Shown here: piece after piece, positions 1 to 6,192 of the stretch | Numbering within the stretch: the stretch's first letter is position 1 | How the letters are laid out: each line of letters opens with the position of its first letter | Source: an uncultured Chloroflexota bacterium | Lineage (GTDB): Bacteria > Chloroflexota > Dehalococcoidia > UBA3495 | DNA length: 12,972 nucleotides | Reading direction: 5' to 3' | Assembly: GCA_913020235.1 (NCBI GenBank) | Contig: CAJWBT010000028.1 | Span: 1-12,972, forward strand | Program-made: the position numbers and the translations under genes | The notes under the pieces: generated by a model | Databases searched by the model: none | The model's input: the letters and a program-made list of their open reading frames with translations, nothing else | Told to the model about the DNA's origin: nothing

Positions 1-545
1 GGGGTCCGCCGGGCCGGAACGCCCCGGCTGGCCGCCCGCTCTTCGGGCCGCCGAATATTGGGAACGGCCTTGACGCACACGAACACCGGCCCCTCCTGGC
101 TCATCACCTGTTCCGCCTGGGTTACGAAGTCCTCCAGGTTGTCGAACGTGTAGGTGTGAGCGTAGCCCGCGGCCCGCGCCACTTCGGCGTACTCCGTGGT
201 CCCGGCGCCGGGCACGTCCTGGCCGCCGGTGGTGGCGTAGACTCCGTTGTCCATGACGAAGTGGTACATATTCTTGGGCGCCTTGTTGCCGATGGTCACC
301 AGGCTGCCCAGGTTCATCACCAGGCTGCCGTCACCGTCGTAGACGATGACCTTGGTCTGAGGCTGGGCCAGACAGAAACCCAGGGCGAAAGACGAGGCCT
401 TGCTCATGGCGCCGCTAATGGGAATGTCCCGGTTGACGTTGTTGGTGACGCTCGTCCAGGCGACGCCGGCCCGCATGGCGGGGACCACCACGGCGTCGCC
501 CCGCATCTTTTCGATAACTCGCATCATCTCCACCGGCTCGATCAT
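1..545 (-). CDS. TPP-dependent decarboxylase subunit, sulfopyruvate/phosphonopyruvate decarboxylase beta-like (3' end cut by window)
   Basis: The reading frame is open from 545 to the left edge, giving about 181 residues without a stop. The thiamine-diphosphate signature is clear: G71-D72-G73 followed by DNG at 99-101, within a typical GDGSLVMNLGSL...VMDNG block. The early segment SGAMSKASSFALGFCLA matches the glycine-rich helix before it. The size of about 180-190 residues matches the split beta subunit of sulfopyruvate decarboxylase (ComE type) rather than a full-length TPP enzyme, so an alpha subunit (PYR domain) should lie nearby; it is not visible here and would most naturally sit upstream or past the left edge. 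The expected reaction is decarboxylation of a 3-sulfo- or 3-phosphono-pyruvate-like 2-oxo acid in the cytoplasm; the substrate is inferred. I chose the ATG at 545 because GGAGG (558-554) sits 8 bases upstream. An in-frame ATG at 560 has no Shine-Dalgarno sequence. Confidence 0.85.
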   Translation of the reverse strand, partial: MIEPVEMMRVIEKMRGDAVVVPAMRAGVAWTSVTNNVNRDIPISGAMSKASSFALGFCLAQPQTKVIVYDGDGSLVMNLGSLVTIGNKAPKNMYHFVMDNGVYATTGGQDVPGAGTTEYAEVARAAGYAHTYTFDNLEDFVTQAEQVMSQEGPVFVCVKAVPNIRRPEERAASRGVPARRT

Positions 546-560
546 CGGCCTCGCCTCCAT

Positions 561-586
561 CTAAACAAACTGGCTAAACAAACTGG
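561..586. repeat. 13-bp perfect tandem repeat upstream of the TPP-enzyme gene
   Basis: CTAAACAAACTGG occurs twice head to tail (561-573, 574-586). A decayed third copy (TCAAACAATGCGG) follows at 587-599. The repeat lies just before the minus-strand decarboxylase gene and is AT-rich compared with its surroundings. It may be a tandem binding site or slippage product; its function is unknown. Confidence 0.7.
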
Positions 587-834
587 TCAAACAATGCGGG
601 ACGTGTCACGCCAACCCACTGGTTCCTAATCGACGTTACGCCTGGCGCAGGTTCCCAGGTTCAGGCCATTTTACCATACATCGGCTTGCTGAACCCCGGT
701 GCGCATCCGGCTGTCACCGTCGTGGAGATCGTTCAAAAAGGTCCATTGCTTCTGGCCGGGGTCTCGGTCAAGTCCGCGCCCCCGGTGGTCCGTATGGCGA
801 GTCTTTGGGCGGGGTCGGGCTAGGTTTCAGGGTA
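587..834. other. Intergenic stretch between divergent genes
   Basis: The gap between the TPP-enzyme gene and the regulator gene spans 561-979. Apart from the tandem repeat on the left and the promoter and dyads on the right, I see no coding region with gene-like composition and no RNA gene. An open frame at 156-629 on the plus strand is the antisense of the decarboxylase and has no family features. Confidence 0.5.
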
Positions 835-863
835 TTGACAGGGTCTGCGGCAATGAGTACAGT
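835..863 (+). promoter_or_regulatory. Sigma-70-type promoter of the padR-like/arsM operon
   Basis: TTGACA (835-840) is a perfect -35 hexamer. An exact 17-base spacer follows, then TACAGT (858-863), which matches TATAAT at four of six positions. Transcription should begin near 870, leaving a leader of about 110 bases before the regulator ATG at 980. The imperfect -10 fits a regulated promoter. Confidence 0.7.
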
Positions 864-881
864 ACTAAACGCAGTTAAGTA
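856..881. promoter_or_regulatory. Putative operator dyad over the -10 element and start site
   Basis: TACTAAACGCAGTTAAGTA (863-881) is a 19-base dyad with half-sites TACTaAAC and GTTaAGTA around gca; only the a/a position fails to pair. An overlapping perfect 11-base palindrome, AGTACAGTACT (856-866), covers the -10 hexamer. A protein bound here would block RNA polymerase, so this is the natural site for autoregulation by the PadR-like product. That assignment is inferred from position and symmetry. Confidence 0.6.
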
Positions 882-886
882 TGTCA

Positions 887-916
887 GCCGGACTGTTCAC
901 GTGGAAACTGTCCGGC
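887..916. promoter_or_regulatory. Second dyad / leader hairpin before the regulator gene
   Basis: GCCGGAC (887-893) pairs with GTCCGGC (910-916). Inside it GTT (895-897) pairs with AAC (906-908), with a symmetric T/T mismatch and an 8-base loop containing CACGTG. It lies downstream of the predicted start site, so it may form an RNA hairpin in the leader or serve as a second protein site. There is no T-run, so it is not a classic terminator. Confidence 0.5.
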
Positions 917-979
917 GCAACCCTCTTCTCTTAGCCACGGGAAGGCCGGGGCTTCGGCAGTCCGGAGAGATACGGCAAC

Positions 980-1351
980 ATGCAGAAAGAAGCCTATTGG
1001 GAAAACCTGGTCAAGCGCAGCCTGTGCCGGTTCCTTTTGCTGGCCCAACTGGCCAAAGGGCCGGTCCACGGATATGGCATCAACCAGGCCATTCACGAGG
1101 CCTGCCAGGGGTGCTGCGAGCCCACCGAGGCAATGATCTATTCCACCGTGAAAGAGCTTCTGGAAGGGGGCTACGTGGAGTGCCGGGAGGAGGAGCATCA
1201 GGGGCGCCGGCGCCGGGTCTGCTGGCTGACACCTACCGGCCACGCCGCTTTCCGCTCCGCCGCCCGCGTCTGGGAGAAGATGCTGCCGAAGGTAGAAGAA
1301 ACCGTGGCCCAGGCCCTTGCCGGGCCGGTGCCTGCCATGAAAATAGACTAG
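980..1351 (+). CDS. PadR-family transcriptional regulator, cysteine-rich, upstream of arsM
   Basis: This 123-residue protein has the winged-helix layout of short PadR regulators: the GPVHGYGI motif (27-34), a recognition-helix region TEAMIYSTVKELLEGGYVE (49-67), and the wing GRRRRVCWLTPTGH (75-88). A short C-terminal helical segment would be used for dimerisation. Six cysteines are visible (16, 42, 45, 46, 68, 81). The cluster C42-x2-C45-C46 sits just before the recognition helix, a plausible trivalent-metalloid site, since As(III) typically binds three thiolates. The start at 980 is supported by GGAGAG at 964-969. arsM begins 20 bases after the stop, so the two genes are almost certainly co-transcribed. 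Arsenic response is inferred from the cysteines and the neighbour; ArsR-family proteins are the usual regulators of ars genes, and this protein is not ArsR by motif. Confidence 0.85.
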   Translation: MQKEAYWENLVKRSLCRFLLLAQLAKGPVHGYGINQAIHEACQGCCEPTEAMIYSTVKELLEGGYVECREEEHQGRRRRVCWLTPTGHAAFRSAARVWEKMLPKVEETVAQALAGPVPAMKID

Positions 1352-1371
1352 CTCGGAGGAGGAGACGCAAC

Positions 1372-2154
1372 ATGGCCACTAATGCGCAGGAAATCAAGAA
1401 TCTGGTGAGGGAAAAGTACGGCGCCAGAGCTAGAGGCGTGATCGAGCTTGCCGACGTGTCCCAGTCCGGCGACGGCGGCCGGGGCTGTTGCAGCCCGGCC
1501 GACATGGACCGGGCGTTGCGCATCTACAATGAAGGGCAGCTTGCCAGCCTGCCCACCGAGTCGGTGGCGGCATCGGCGGGTTGCGGAAACCCCACCGCCC
1601 TGGCAGGCCTGCAACCAGGAGAAAGGGTGCTCGACCTGGGCTCCGGCGGGGGCATCGACTGCTTCCTGGCGGCTCAGCAAGTGGGGGAGGAAGGCCATGT
1701 CACCGGCCTGGACATGACCAATGACATGCTGGCGCTGGCCCGCAAGAACCAGGCGAACCTGGGGCTGACCAACGTGGAGTTCGTCAAAGGCGAGATGGAG
1801 GACATGCCCCTGCCCGACGCCAGCGTGGACGTGGTTATCTCCAACTGCGTGGTCTGTCTTTCCCCCGACAAGGACGCCGTTTTCAACGAGTCCTTCCGCG
1901 TGCTATCCCCCGGCGGCCGGCTGCACCTGTCAGACATCATGGCCCTCAGCAGCGACGGGCCCAGCCGCACCGACCCCGAGGCCTGGACCTCTTGCGTCGC
2001 CGGCGCCGAGGACCGGGAGACCTACCTGGGCCGGATGCGCCGCGCCGGGTTCGTAGACATCGAACTCACCGACGAGCAGGTCCGTTTCGACAAGGAAGAT
2101 GGCGCACCGCTCAATGTGGCCAGCGTCAAAGTGGTGGCCAGGAAACCGTCGTAG
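1372..2154 (+). CDS. arsM: Arsenite S-adenosylmethionine methyltransferase (ArsM)
   Basis: This cytoplasmic enzyme methylates As(III) to mono-, di- and trimethyl arsenicals using SAM. The 260-residue protein shows SAM motif [21 protein letters not shown] (from 86) and the family block [11 protein letters not shown] (157-167; usually SNCVINLSPDK). All four cysteines of the best-studied ArsM proteins have counterparts: the C39-C40 pair, C71 in AGCGNP, C159 in SNC, and C208 in TSCVAGA. The first is needed for disulfide handling, and the other conserved cysteines bind arsenic. C162 is an extra thiol. The ATG at 1372 is preceded by GGAGGAGGAG (1355-1364) at 7 bases. The frame is open back to 805, but that extension overlaps the regulator gene and lacks family similarity. 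It is the second gene of the padR-like/arsM operon. No arsenite efflux or arsenate reductase gene is present in the window. Confidence 0.95.
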   Translation: MATNAQEIKNLVREKYGARARGVIELADVSQSGDGGRGCCSPADMDRALRIYNEGQLASLPTESVAASAGCGNPTALAGLQPGERVLDLGSGGGIDCFLAAQQVGEEGHVTGLDMTNDMLALARKNQANLGLTNVEFVKGEMEDMPLPDASVDVVISNCVVCLSPDKDAVFNESFRVLSPGGRLHLSDIMALSSDGPSRTDPEAWTSCVAGAEDRETYLGRMRRAGFVDIELTDEQVRFDKEDGAPLNVASVKVVARKPS

Positions 2155-2194
2155 GGCTTGCAGCGTTAGCACTGGCTGCCGGGTAGCGCGGGGT

Positions 2195-2271
2195 TAGCCA
2201 CGGAGACACAGAGGCACAGAGTCATTAAGTCCTCTGTGCCTCTGTGCCTCTGTGCCTCCGTGGCTATTTTT
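2195..2271 (+). terminator. Long inverted repeat with T-run, terminator-like, after arsM
   Basis: The left arm 2195-2221 and right arm 2240-2266 pair at 26 of 27 positions, with one A/C mismatch at 2206. The right arm is followed by TTTTT (2267-2271). The arms are built from an 8-base unit, CTCTGTGC, present three times from 2232. The T-run is only on the plus-strand exit side, so this should terminate arsM transcription. The sequence type (CCACGGAGACACAGAGGCAC) resembles dispersed repeats I recall from many environmental bacterial genomes, so it is probably also a REP- or MITE-like element. Confidence 0.7.
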
Positions 2272-2316
2272 CGTCGACTGATTTCTTCACTCGCACTTTT
2301 GGGACCAGGCCTGAAG

Positions 2317-3027
2317 TTAGCCCAGCCGGAAGCGTTTGTACGCCTCGGCGTACTGGAAACCCACCTTCTCTCCAACACGGCTTCGCCAGTTTCTCATGTG
2401 GGTATCCGCATCCTCGCCGGAGACCTGGCTCTTGTGCTGCTTAAGCGCCTTGATGGCGACATCGATGTAGGCGGTCACGTTTACGTAGTTGTTCGGGTCG
2501 CTGTGGTCCATGACCCAAACCTCCCGGACCTTGTGGGGCTCCAGCCCCTCATCGAGCAGCTCCGGGAAGGTCAGACGGTCCCTGGCCGAAGGGAAAACGG
2601 CGGACAAGGCCGCCTCGCCGGAGTTGAAGTGGTCCGGGTGGCCGAGGTAACCGTCGCCGCTCAGGCGCCGCACCGGACTCATGCAAATTAGCACGTCGGG
2701 CTTGTAGCGGCGGATCTCCCGGGTGATGTCGCGGCGCAGGTCAAGGGTGGGCAGGAGCATAGAATCCTCGTGCCCCAGGAACACCACGTCGTGCAGACCC
2801 AGCACTTTTCCGGCGTTCCGCTGCTCGTCCTGCCGAATCTCCACCAGCCGGCCGCTGGTCATCTCCGGGTCGTCGGAGCCCTTACTGCCGTCGGTGCACA
2901 GGACGTAGACCACCTGCCACCCGTCAGCACACCATTTGGCCACCGTGCCCGAGCAACCCCACTCGGCATCATCGGCGTGGGCCACCACGACCATCCCCCG
3001 CCGAAACGGTTCTTCCTGCTGAGCCAT
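2317..3027 (-). CDS. PIG-L family (LmbE-like) N-deacetylase
   Basis: This 236-residue protein is a zinc-dependent deacetylase of the PIG-L/LmbE superfamily, which removes acetyl groups from N-acetylglucosamine-type substrates (MshB, BshB, LmbE). The metal-binding signature AHADDAE (16-22) stands near the N-terminus after the strand GMVVVAH. It normally reads AHPDDxE, and here Pro is Ala. The second motif GHPDH (129-133) supplies the third ligand. The length is normal for the family, and the C-terminal SQVSGEDADTHMRNW...FAEAYKRFRL-type ending is typical. The start at 3027 has a GGGGGAAAG purine run a few bases upstream; Met12 is a weaker alternative because it would start directly on the core strand. 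The gene is convergent with arsM and stands alone in its strand block. The exact substrate cannot be told. Confidence 0.88.
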   Translation of the reverse strand: MAQQEEPFRRGMVVVAHADDAEWGCSGTVAKWCADGWQVVYVLCTDGSKGSDDPEMTSGRLVEIRQDEQRNAGKVLGLHDVVFLGHEDSMLLPTLDLRRDITREIRRYKPDVLICMSPVRRLSGDGYLGHPDHFNSGEAALSAVFPSARDRLTFPELLDEGLEPHKVREVWVMDHSDPNNYVNVTAYIDVAIKALKQHKSQVSGEDADTHMRNWRSRVGEKVGFQYAEAYKRFRLG

Positions 3028-3413
3028 CGATCTTTCCCCCGTACATTCTGATGAAACTATCCGCCTACCCGGTTCACCCTGGCCCGCCCAGCTAACGCCG
3101 CGTCAGAACGAGAGCCGGCCTGAAAGCTTGCATCTCAACCAGGCTTTACCAGGCGCCACTTCAATACCAAAAGACTGGTCATCCGGCAAGACCCAATCTC
3201 AAACCAATTGCCATCGGCCGAAGAGTTCGTGAAGAAATTGGCACTCGGCCCGTTCCCGGTCGAGTGCCAGCTACAAACTCAGTCGCCGGGGTGGACTCAG
3301 AAAGACCCGCTCCGGGAACTCGGGCCGCGAAACCCATCGTCGCCGGTGAGAAAACAGAACTTTGAGTGCTCTCTATCAACGAAGACGAGAAAGGGGCCTG
3401 CCGGGCGACATCA
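3028..3413. other. Intergenic stretch with inverted repeats, no gene seen
   Basis: Short open frames here (for example 3208-3417 plus) have no family features or ribosome-binding sites. The stretch holds one good hairpin (3239-3269). A GC block near 3311-3327 repeats the hairpin's CGGCCCG...TTCCCGG segment in inverse orientation, with a two-base insertion. Confidence 0.5.
3239..3269 (-). terminator. Hairpin downstream of the two-gene minus-strand operon
   Basis: TGGCACTCGGCC (3239-3250) pairs with GGTCGAGTGCCA (3258-3269) over 12 positions including one G-T pair, with a 7-base loop. Read on the minus strand, the stem is followed by AATTTCTTC, a modest T-rich tract. It lies about 145 bases past the stop of the membrane-protein gene, so it could end that transcript, but the T-run is weak. 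Confidence 0.4.
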
Positions 3414-3893
3414 CTAAGGTTGGCGCGGGGTGCGGCCGGGCCGGGAGCCCCGCCTGCGCTGGGCACGGCGGCGCGGCCGGGGCCGGGGCCGGGGCCGGCG
3501 GGGCGTGGCAAGTGCGCGGTCGTCGGAAACATCCGGCGGGGCAGGCGGATTGGACAAGGCCGCGAGGTCCATCTTGTATCGGGCCCACAGGGCTTGAGTC
3601 AATACCGTGAGAACCACGCCGGGTAGCGCGATGACAACGGCAACCTGGAAACCGCCCGGTTGTTGGAGCCGCTGGACCAGCATACCGGCCCCGGAGAGAA
3701 GCATGGCCCATGCCAGGGCTCTAACAGGAAATTTGGTATGCCAGGGAGAGCGGATCACCAGGATGGCCCCCACGGGCCAGAGGACGAAGGGGGGGCCAAT
3801 CGGCCAACCCAGGATGAAAGCGACAAAAAGAAACCAGTTCTGGTAGAACCAGGGGCGGGACTGATCTGAGGATGATGGCTGACCTTGTGTCAT
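3414..3893 (-). CDS. Small membrane protein with three predicted TM helices and an arginine-rich tail, unknown function
   Basis: I do not recognise a named family. The 159-residue protein begins with a polar segment, then the aromatic stretch PWFYQNWFLFVAFILGWPIGPPFVLWPVGAILVI (about 14-47). This forms one or two membrane segments broken by Gly/Pro. A second hydrophobic block follows at about 58-75 (ALAWAMLLSGAGMLV), and a third at about 83-103 (VAVVIALPGVVLTVLTQALW). The last 30 residues are mostly Arg and Pro, encoded by GGGGCC repeats (3479-3496), so the tail may be a recent expansion or a strongly basic cytoplasmic end. The start at 3893 lies 18 bases after the stop of the 87-residue gene on the same strand, which implies one operon. 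No strong Shine-Dalgarno sequence is present, so translational coupling is possible. Confidence 0.65.
   Translation of the reverse strand: MTQGQPSSSDQSRPWFYQNWFLFVAFILGWPIGPPFVLWPVGAILVIRSPWHTKFPVRALAWAMLLSGAGMLVQRLQQPGGFQVAVVIALPGVVLTVLTQALWARYKMDLAALSNPPAPPDVSDDRALATPRRPRPRPRPRRRAQRRRGSRPGRTPRQP
3479..3496. repeat. GGGGCC hexanucleotide repeat
   Basis: Three exact GGGGCC units, preceded by GGCC and followed by GGCGGGG, lie inside the 3' end of the membrane-protein gene. On the minus strand they encode alternating Arg-Pro. Such a tract is prone to slippage and could vary the length or frame of the protein tail between strains. Confidence 0.7.
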
Positions 3894-3911
3894 TGGCCCG
3901 GTGGCGGGGCG

Positions 3912-4175
3912 CTAGTTACGCGCCAGCAGCAGGTGGAACTCCAGCATATCGATGGGCCGCTGCTCCTGGATGGACGCCGCGGCGTATTCAATGCACATTC
4001 GGGCGAATCCGGCATAGCGGATTACGTTGGTGCCCAGCACCACCAGAGGGACCTCCCGCTGCAGCTCCAGTTGCAGTTGGCTGGCTTCTTGCTCGTCGAT
4101 CCGCAGCTCCACCGGGCGTCCCGTCAGCCGTTCGATCTTCTCGCTGATTCGTCGGACGAAAGCATCGTCATCCAA
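3912..4175 (-). CDS. Conserved-looking 87-residue soluble protein, unknown function
   Basis: No known family is recognised. The protein is acidic and amphipathic with no membrane segment. An N-terminal helix (FVRRISEKIERLTG) is followed by a strand-like VELRID, a helix rich in Gln/Glu, a hydrophobic strand VPLVVLGTNVI, and C-terminal helices (GFARMCIEYAAASIQEQRPIDMLEFHLLLARN). I chose the TTG at 4175 because AGGAG (4189-4185) lies 9 bases upstream and no in-frame ATG is available there. Only internal starts would otherwise remain. It is the first gene of a two-gene minus-strand operon with the membrane protein, 18 bases apart. Confidence 0.65.
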   Translation of the reverse strand: MDDDAFVRRISEKIERLTGRPVELRIDEQEASQLQLELQREVPLVVLGTNVIRYAGFARMCIEYAAASIQEQRPIDMLEFHLLLARN

Positions 4176-4412
4176 ACCGGGAGTCTCCTGTTTTCCCGAA
4201 TATGGCGCCGGTCAAGGCCCCGACCTCGGGACAGCCCGCTCCCTTCGTAACCCGAGCCGATCCCGGATGGCCCAACCTTCCTCCGGCACGCCGGCTGCCC
4301 GGTAAAGATACGGCTGTAGCCGCGAAGGCGCCGAGTCCATTTTAACATCCGTCCACCGGTGATGGGAACCCGGACCCTGCCCGGAGGAGTACCGTTCGTC
4401 GAACGGCCTCCC
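4176..4412. other. Divergent intergenic region between the 87-residue gene and the rhodanese promoter
   Basis: I see no gene in it. A longer minus-strand open frame (4124-4522) overlaps the promoter and leader of the rhodanese gene and the start of the 87-residue gene, and has no family features. Confidence 0.45.
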
Positions 4413-4441
4413 TTGACACTGGAGATGGTGCTATCCATAAT
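4413..4441 (+). promoter_or_regulatory. Strong sigma-70-type promoter of the rhodanese gene
   Basis: TTGACA (4413-4418), a 17-base spacer, then CATAAT (4436-4441) match the consensus at 11 of 12 positions. Transcription would start near 4448, giving a leader of about 155 bases before the ATG at 4604. Confidence 0.75.
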
Positions 4442-4442
4442 T

Positions 4443-4542
4443 GGCTCGGCCTCACCCAAGGGGAAGCCGAGCCGGGCGCCCGGTGGGAGTTCGCCGGCCG
4501 GATGGGGCCCCACCATCATCAATGCTCAATTGCTTGACTCCC
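4443..4542 (+). promoter_or_regulatory. Dyad-rich start region and leader of the rhodanese gene
   Basis: GGCTCGGC (4443-4450) and GCCGAGCC (4466-4473) form a perfect 8-base dyad spanning the predicted start site, possibly an operator. Further on, GGGAGT (4485-4490) can pair with ACTCCC (4537-4542), enclosing a perfect palindrome TGGGGCCCCA (4503-4512). This leader is long and could fold. I could not match it to a riboswitch class that I know. Confidence 0.45.
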
Positions 4543-4603
4543 GGAGATCACCCCGATCGCTGGTCAGCGGGCATCCAAAAATACAACCGAGGCGGTACCG
4601 GTC

Positions 4604-6190
4604 ATGACCGAAAAGATTTCCACGGCAACCCTCAGAAGCCTGTTGGACGGCACCTCCCAGTTCGCGTTGATCGATGTCCGGGAGGCCGGCGAGTACAACA
4701 GCACCCACATTCCGGGTTCCAGCCTGATACCCCGGCGGCAACTGGAGTTCCAGATGCCGGCGGCCGCTCCTTTCCAAGGCGCCTCCATCGTGGTCTGCGA
4801 CGACGACGGGCGCCGGGCTGAACTGGCCGGCGCCACTTTGGAGCGTATGGGTTACACCAGGGTTTCCATTCTGGAGGGCGGCATCAACCGGTGGACCACC
4901 CAGGGTTACCCCACCCAATGGGGCACCAACGTGCCCAGCAAAGACCTGGGGGAAAAGCTGGAGGTGGTGCACCAGGTGCCCGAGATCGAGCCCACGGAAC
5001 TCCACCAACGCATGGAACGGGGCGACAAGCTGGTCATCCTGGACACCAGGACCCCCGAGGAGTACCGGCGCTTCTGCATCCCCGGCGGCCGTAGCATGCC
5101 CGGCGGGGAACTGGCCCTGAGGATCACCGACATAGTCAAGGACCTGGACCCGGATACCACGGTGATCGTCAACTGCGCGGGGCGAACTCGCAGCATTGTT
5201 GGCACCAGGGTGCTGCAGCGGATGGGGTTCTCTGATATCCACGGCCTCAAGAACGGCACCTCGGGCTGGGTGCTGGCCGGCTATGAGGTGGAGCGAGGCG
5301 CAGACCGGGTCCAGCTGCCTGAGCCCTCTCCCGAGGGTCTGGACGCCGCCGAGGCCTACGCGGCCAGGCTGGCCGCCGAGGACGGCGTGCGCTACCTCGA
5401 CATTCCGGGGCTCCGGGCCACGCTGGACAGGCGGGGCCGGGAGACCATCTACCTGATCGACGTTCGGACCAGAGAAGAGTACGAGGCGGGACACATCCCC
5501 GGCTTCCGGTGGTTCCCCGGGGGCCAGGCGCTGCAGAGGTCCGACGAACTGGCGGTGGTCCACAACAGCACCGTGGTGTTCGCCTGCGACGGCAAAGCCC
5601 GGGCCACCTTCGCCGCCTCTTGGTACCGCCAGTTGGGAATTCAAGAGGCGTACGCGGTGGAGGGCGGCACCGCCGCCTGGACCGCCGCCGGCCTGGCCCT
5701 GGAGAAAGGCCTGCCGGAAGAGCTTCCCTACGGAGCGGCCGAAGCCCGGTCCAGCGTGCGTCTCTTGTCCCCTCGGGAGTTGCACGAAACCCCGCCGCCG
5801 GTGGTCATCTTCGTCGATACCAGCCAGGACTTCGCCCAGGGGCACGTTGCCGACGCCCGTTGGGTGCCCCGGGGCTGGCTCGAGTTCCAGGTTGGCGACA
5901 TCGCCCCATCCAAAGAGGCCGCCATCGGCGTCACGTGCAGCGACGGCCGGAACTCAACTCTGGCCGGCGCCGCCCTGAAGGAGCTGGGTTACGTGGACGT
6001 TTCGGTGCTGGAGGGCGGGATGCAAGCCTGGCGGCAGGCGGGCCTCCCGGTGGAAAATGGATTGGCCGGCGTGATGACCTCGCCAACGGACCTGGTAATT
6101 CTCGGCGTGGACCGCAACCCCGCGGACATGATGACCTACCTCCGTTGGGAGACCGCGTTGGGCGACAAATACCAGGCTCAAGCGGAATAG
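4604..6190 (+). CDS. Four-domain rhodanese-like sulfurtransferase
   Basis: Rhodanese domains transfer sulfane sulfur from a donor to thiol acceptors via a cysteine persulfide. The 528-residue protein contains four in tandem, at about residues 5-105, 127-228, 264-365 and 387-485. Each begins with the typical LIDVR...EY..GHIPG strand-loop and ends with VLEGGxxxWxxxGxP or a close variant. The active-loop cysteines are all kept: C65 (CDDDGRR), C191 (CAGRTR), C328 (CDGKAR) and C445 (CSDGRN). Loops 2 and 3 have the standard C-x4-R form. Loop 1 is one residue longer, and loop 4 has Asn where Arg is expected, so the domains are probably not equivalent. The tail (486-528) ends in DRNPADMMTYLRWETALGDKY. 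No signal peptide is seen, so it is probably cytoplasmic. Upstream are a good promoter and a weak GAGG 11 bases before ATG. It appears to be a single-gene transcript. Its donor and acceptor are not evident from the neighbours. Confidence 0.92.
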   Translation: MTEKISTATLRSLLDGTSQFALIDVREAGEYNSTHIPGSSLIPRRQLEFQMPAAAPFQGASIVVCDDDGRRAELAGATLERMGYTRVSILEGGINRWTTQGYPTQWGTNVPSKDLGEKLEVVHQVPEIEPTELHQRMERGDKLVILDTRTPEEYRRFCIPGGRSMPGGELALRITDIVKDLDPDTTVIVNCAGRTRSIVGTRVLQRMGFSDIHGLKNGTSGWVLAGYEVERGADRVQLPEPSPEGLDAAEAYAARLAAEDGVRYLDIPGLRATLDRRGRETIYLIDVRTREEYEAGHIPGFRWFPGGQALQRSDELAVVHNSTVVFACDGKARATFAASWYRQLGIQEAYAVEGGTAAWTAAGLALEKGLPEELPYGAAEARSSVRLLSPRELHETPPPVVIFVDTSQDFAQGHVADARWVPRGWLEFQVGDIAPSKEAAIGVTCSDGRNSTLAGAALKELGYVDVSVLEGGMQAWRQAGLPVENGLAGVMTSPTDLVILGVDRNPADMMTYLRWETALGDKYQAQAE

Positions 6191-6192
6191 AA

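Noticed and set aside
561..599. Possible CRISPR-like array
   Set aside because: There are only two adjacent 13-bp copies with no spacers and no cas genes.
156..629. 157-residue plus-strand frame at the left end
   Set aside because: It is antisense to the TPP-enzyme gene, which shows a clear GDG...DNG motif on the other strand.
805..1371. N-terminal extension of the arsM frame back to 805
   Set aside because: It overlaps the PadR-like gene in another frame, lacks ArsM similarity, and the ATG at 1372 has a much stronger Shine-Dalgarno sequence.
4443..4603. Known riboswitch (SAM or SAH type) upstream of the rhodanese gene
   Set aside because: The pairing and conserved bases I could see do not match the classes I know, so I report only a structured leader.
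4526..5845. 439-residue minus-strand open frame
   Set aside because: It is exactly antisense to the four-rhodanese gene, is dominated by Gly/Pro/His/Arg as expected from GC-rich shadows, and has no motifs.
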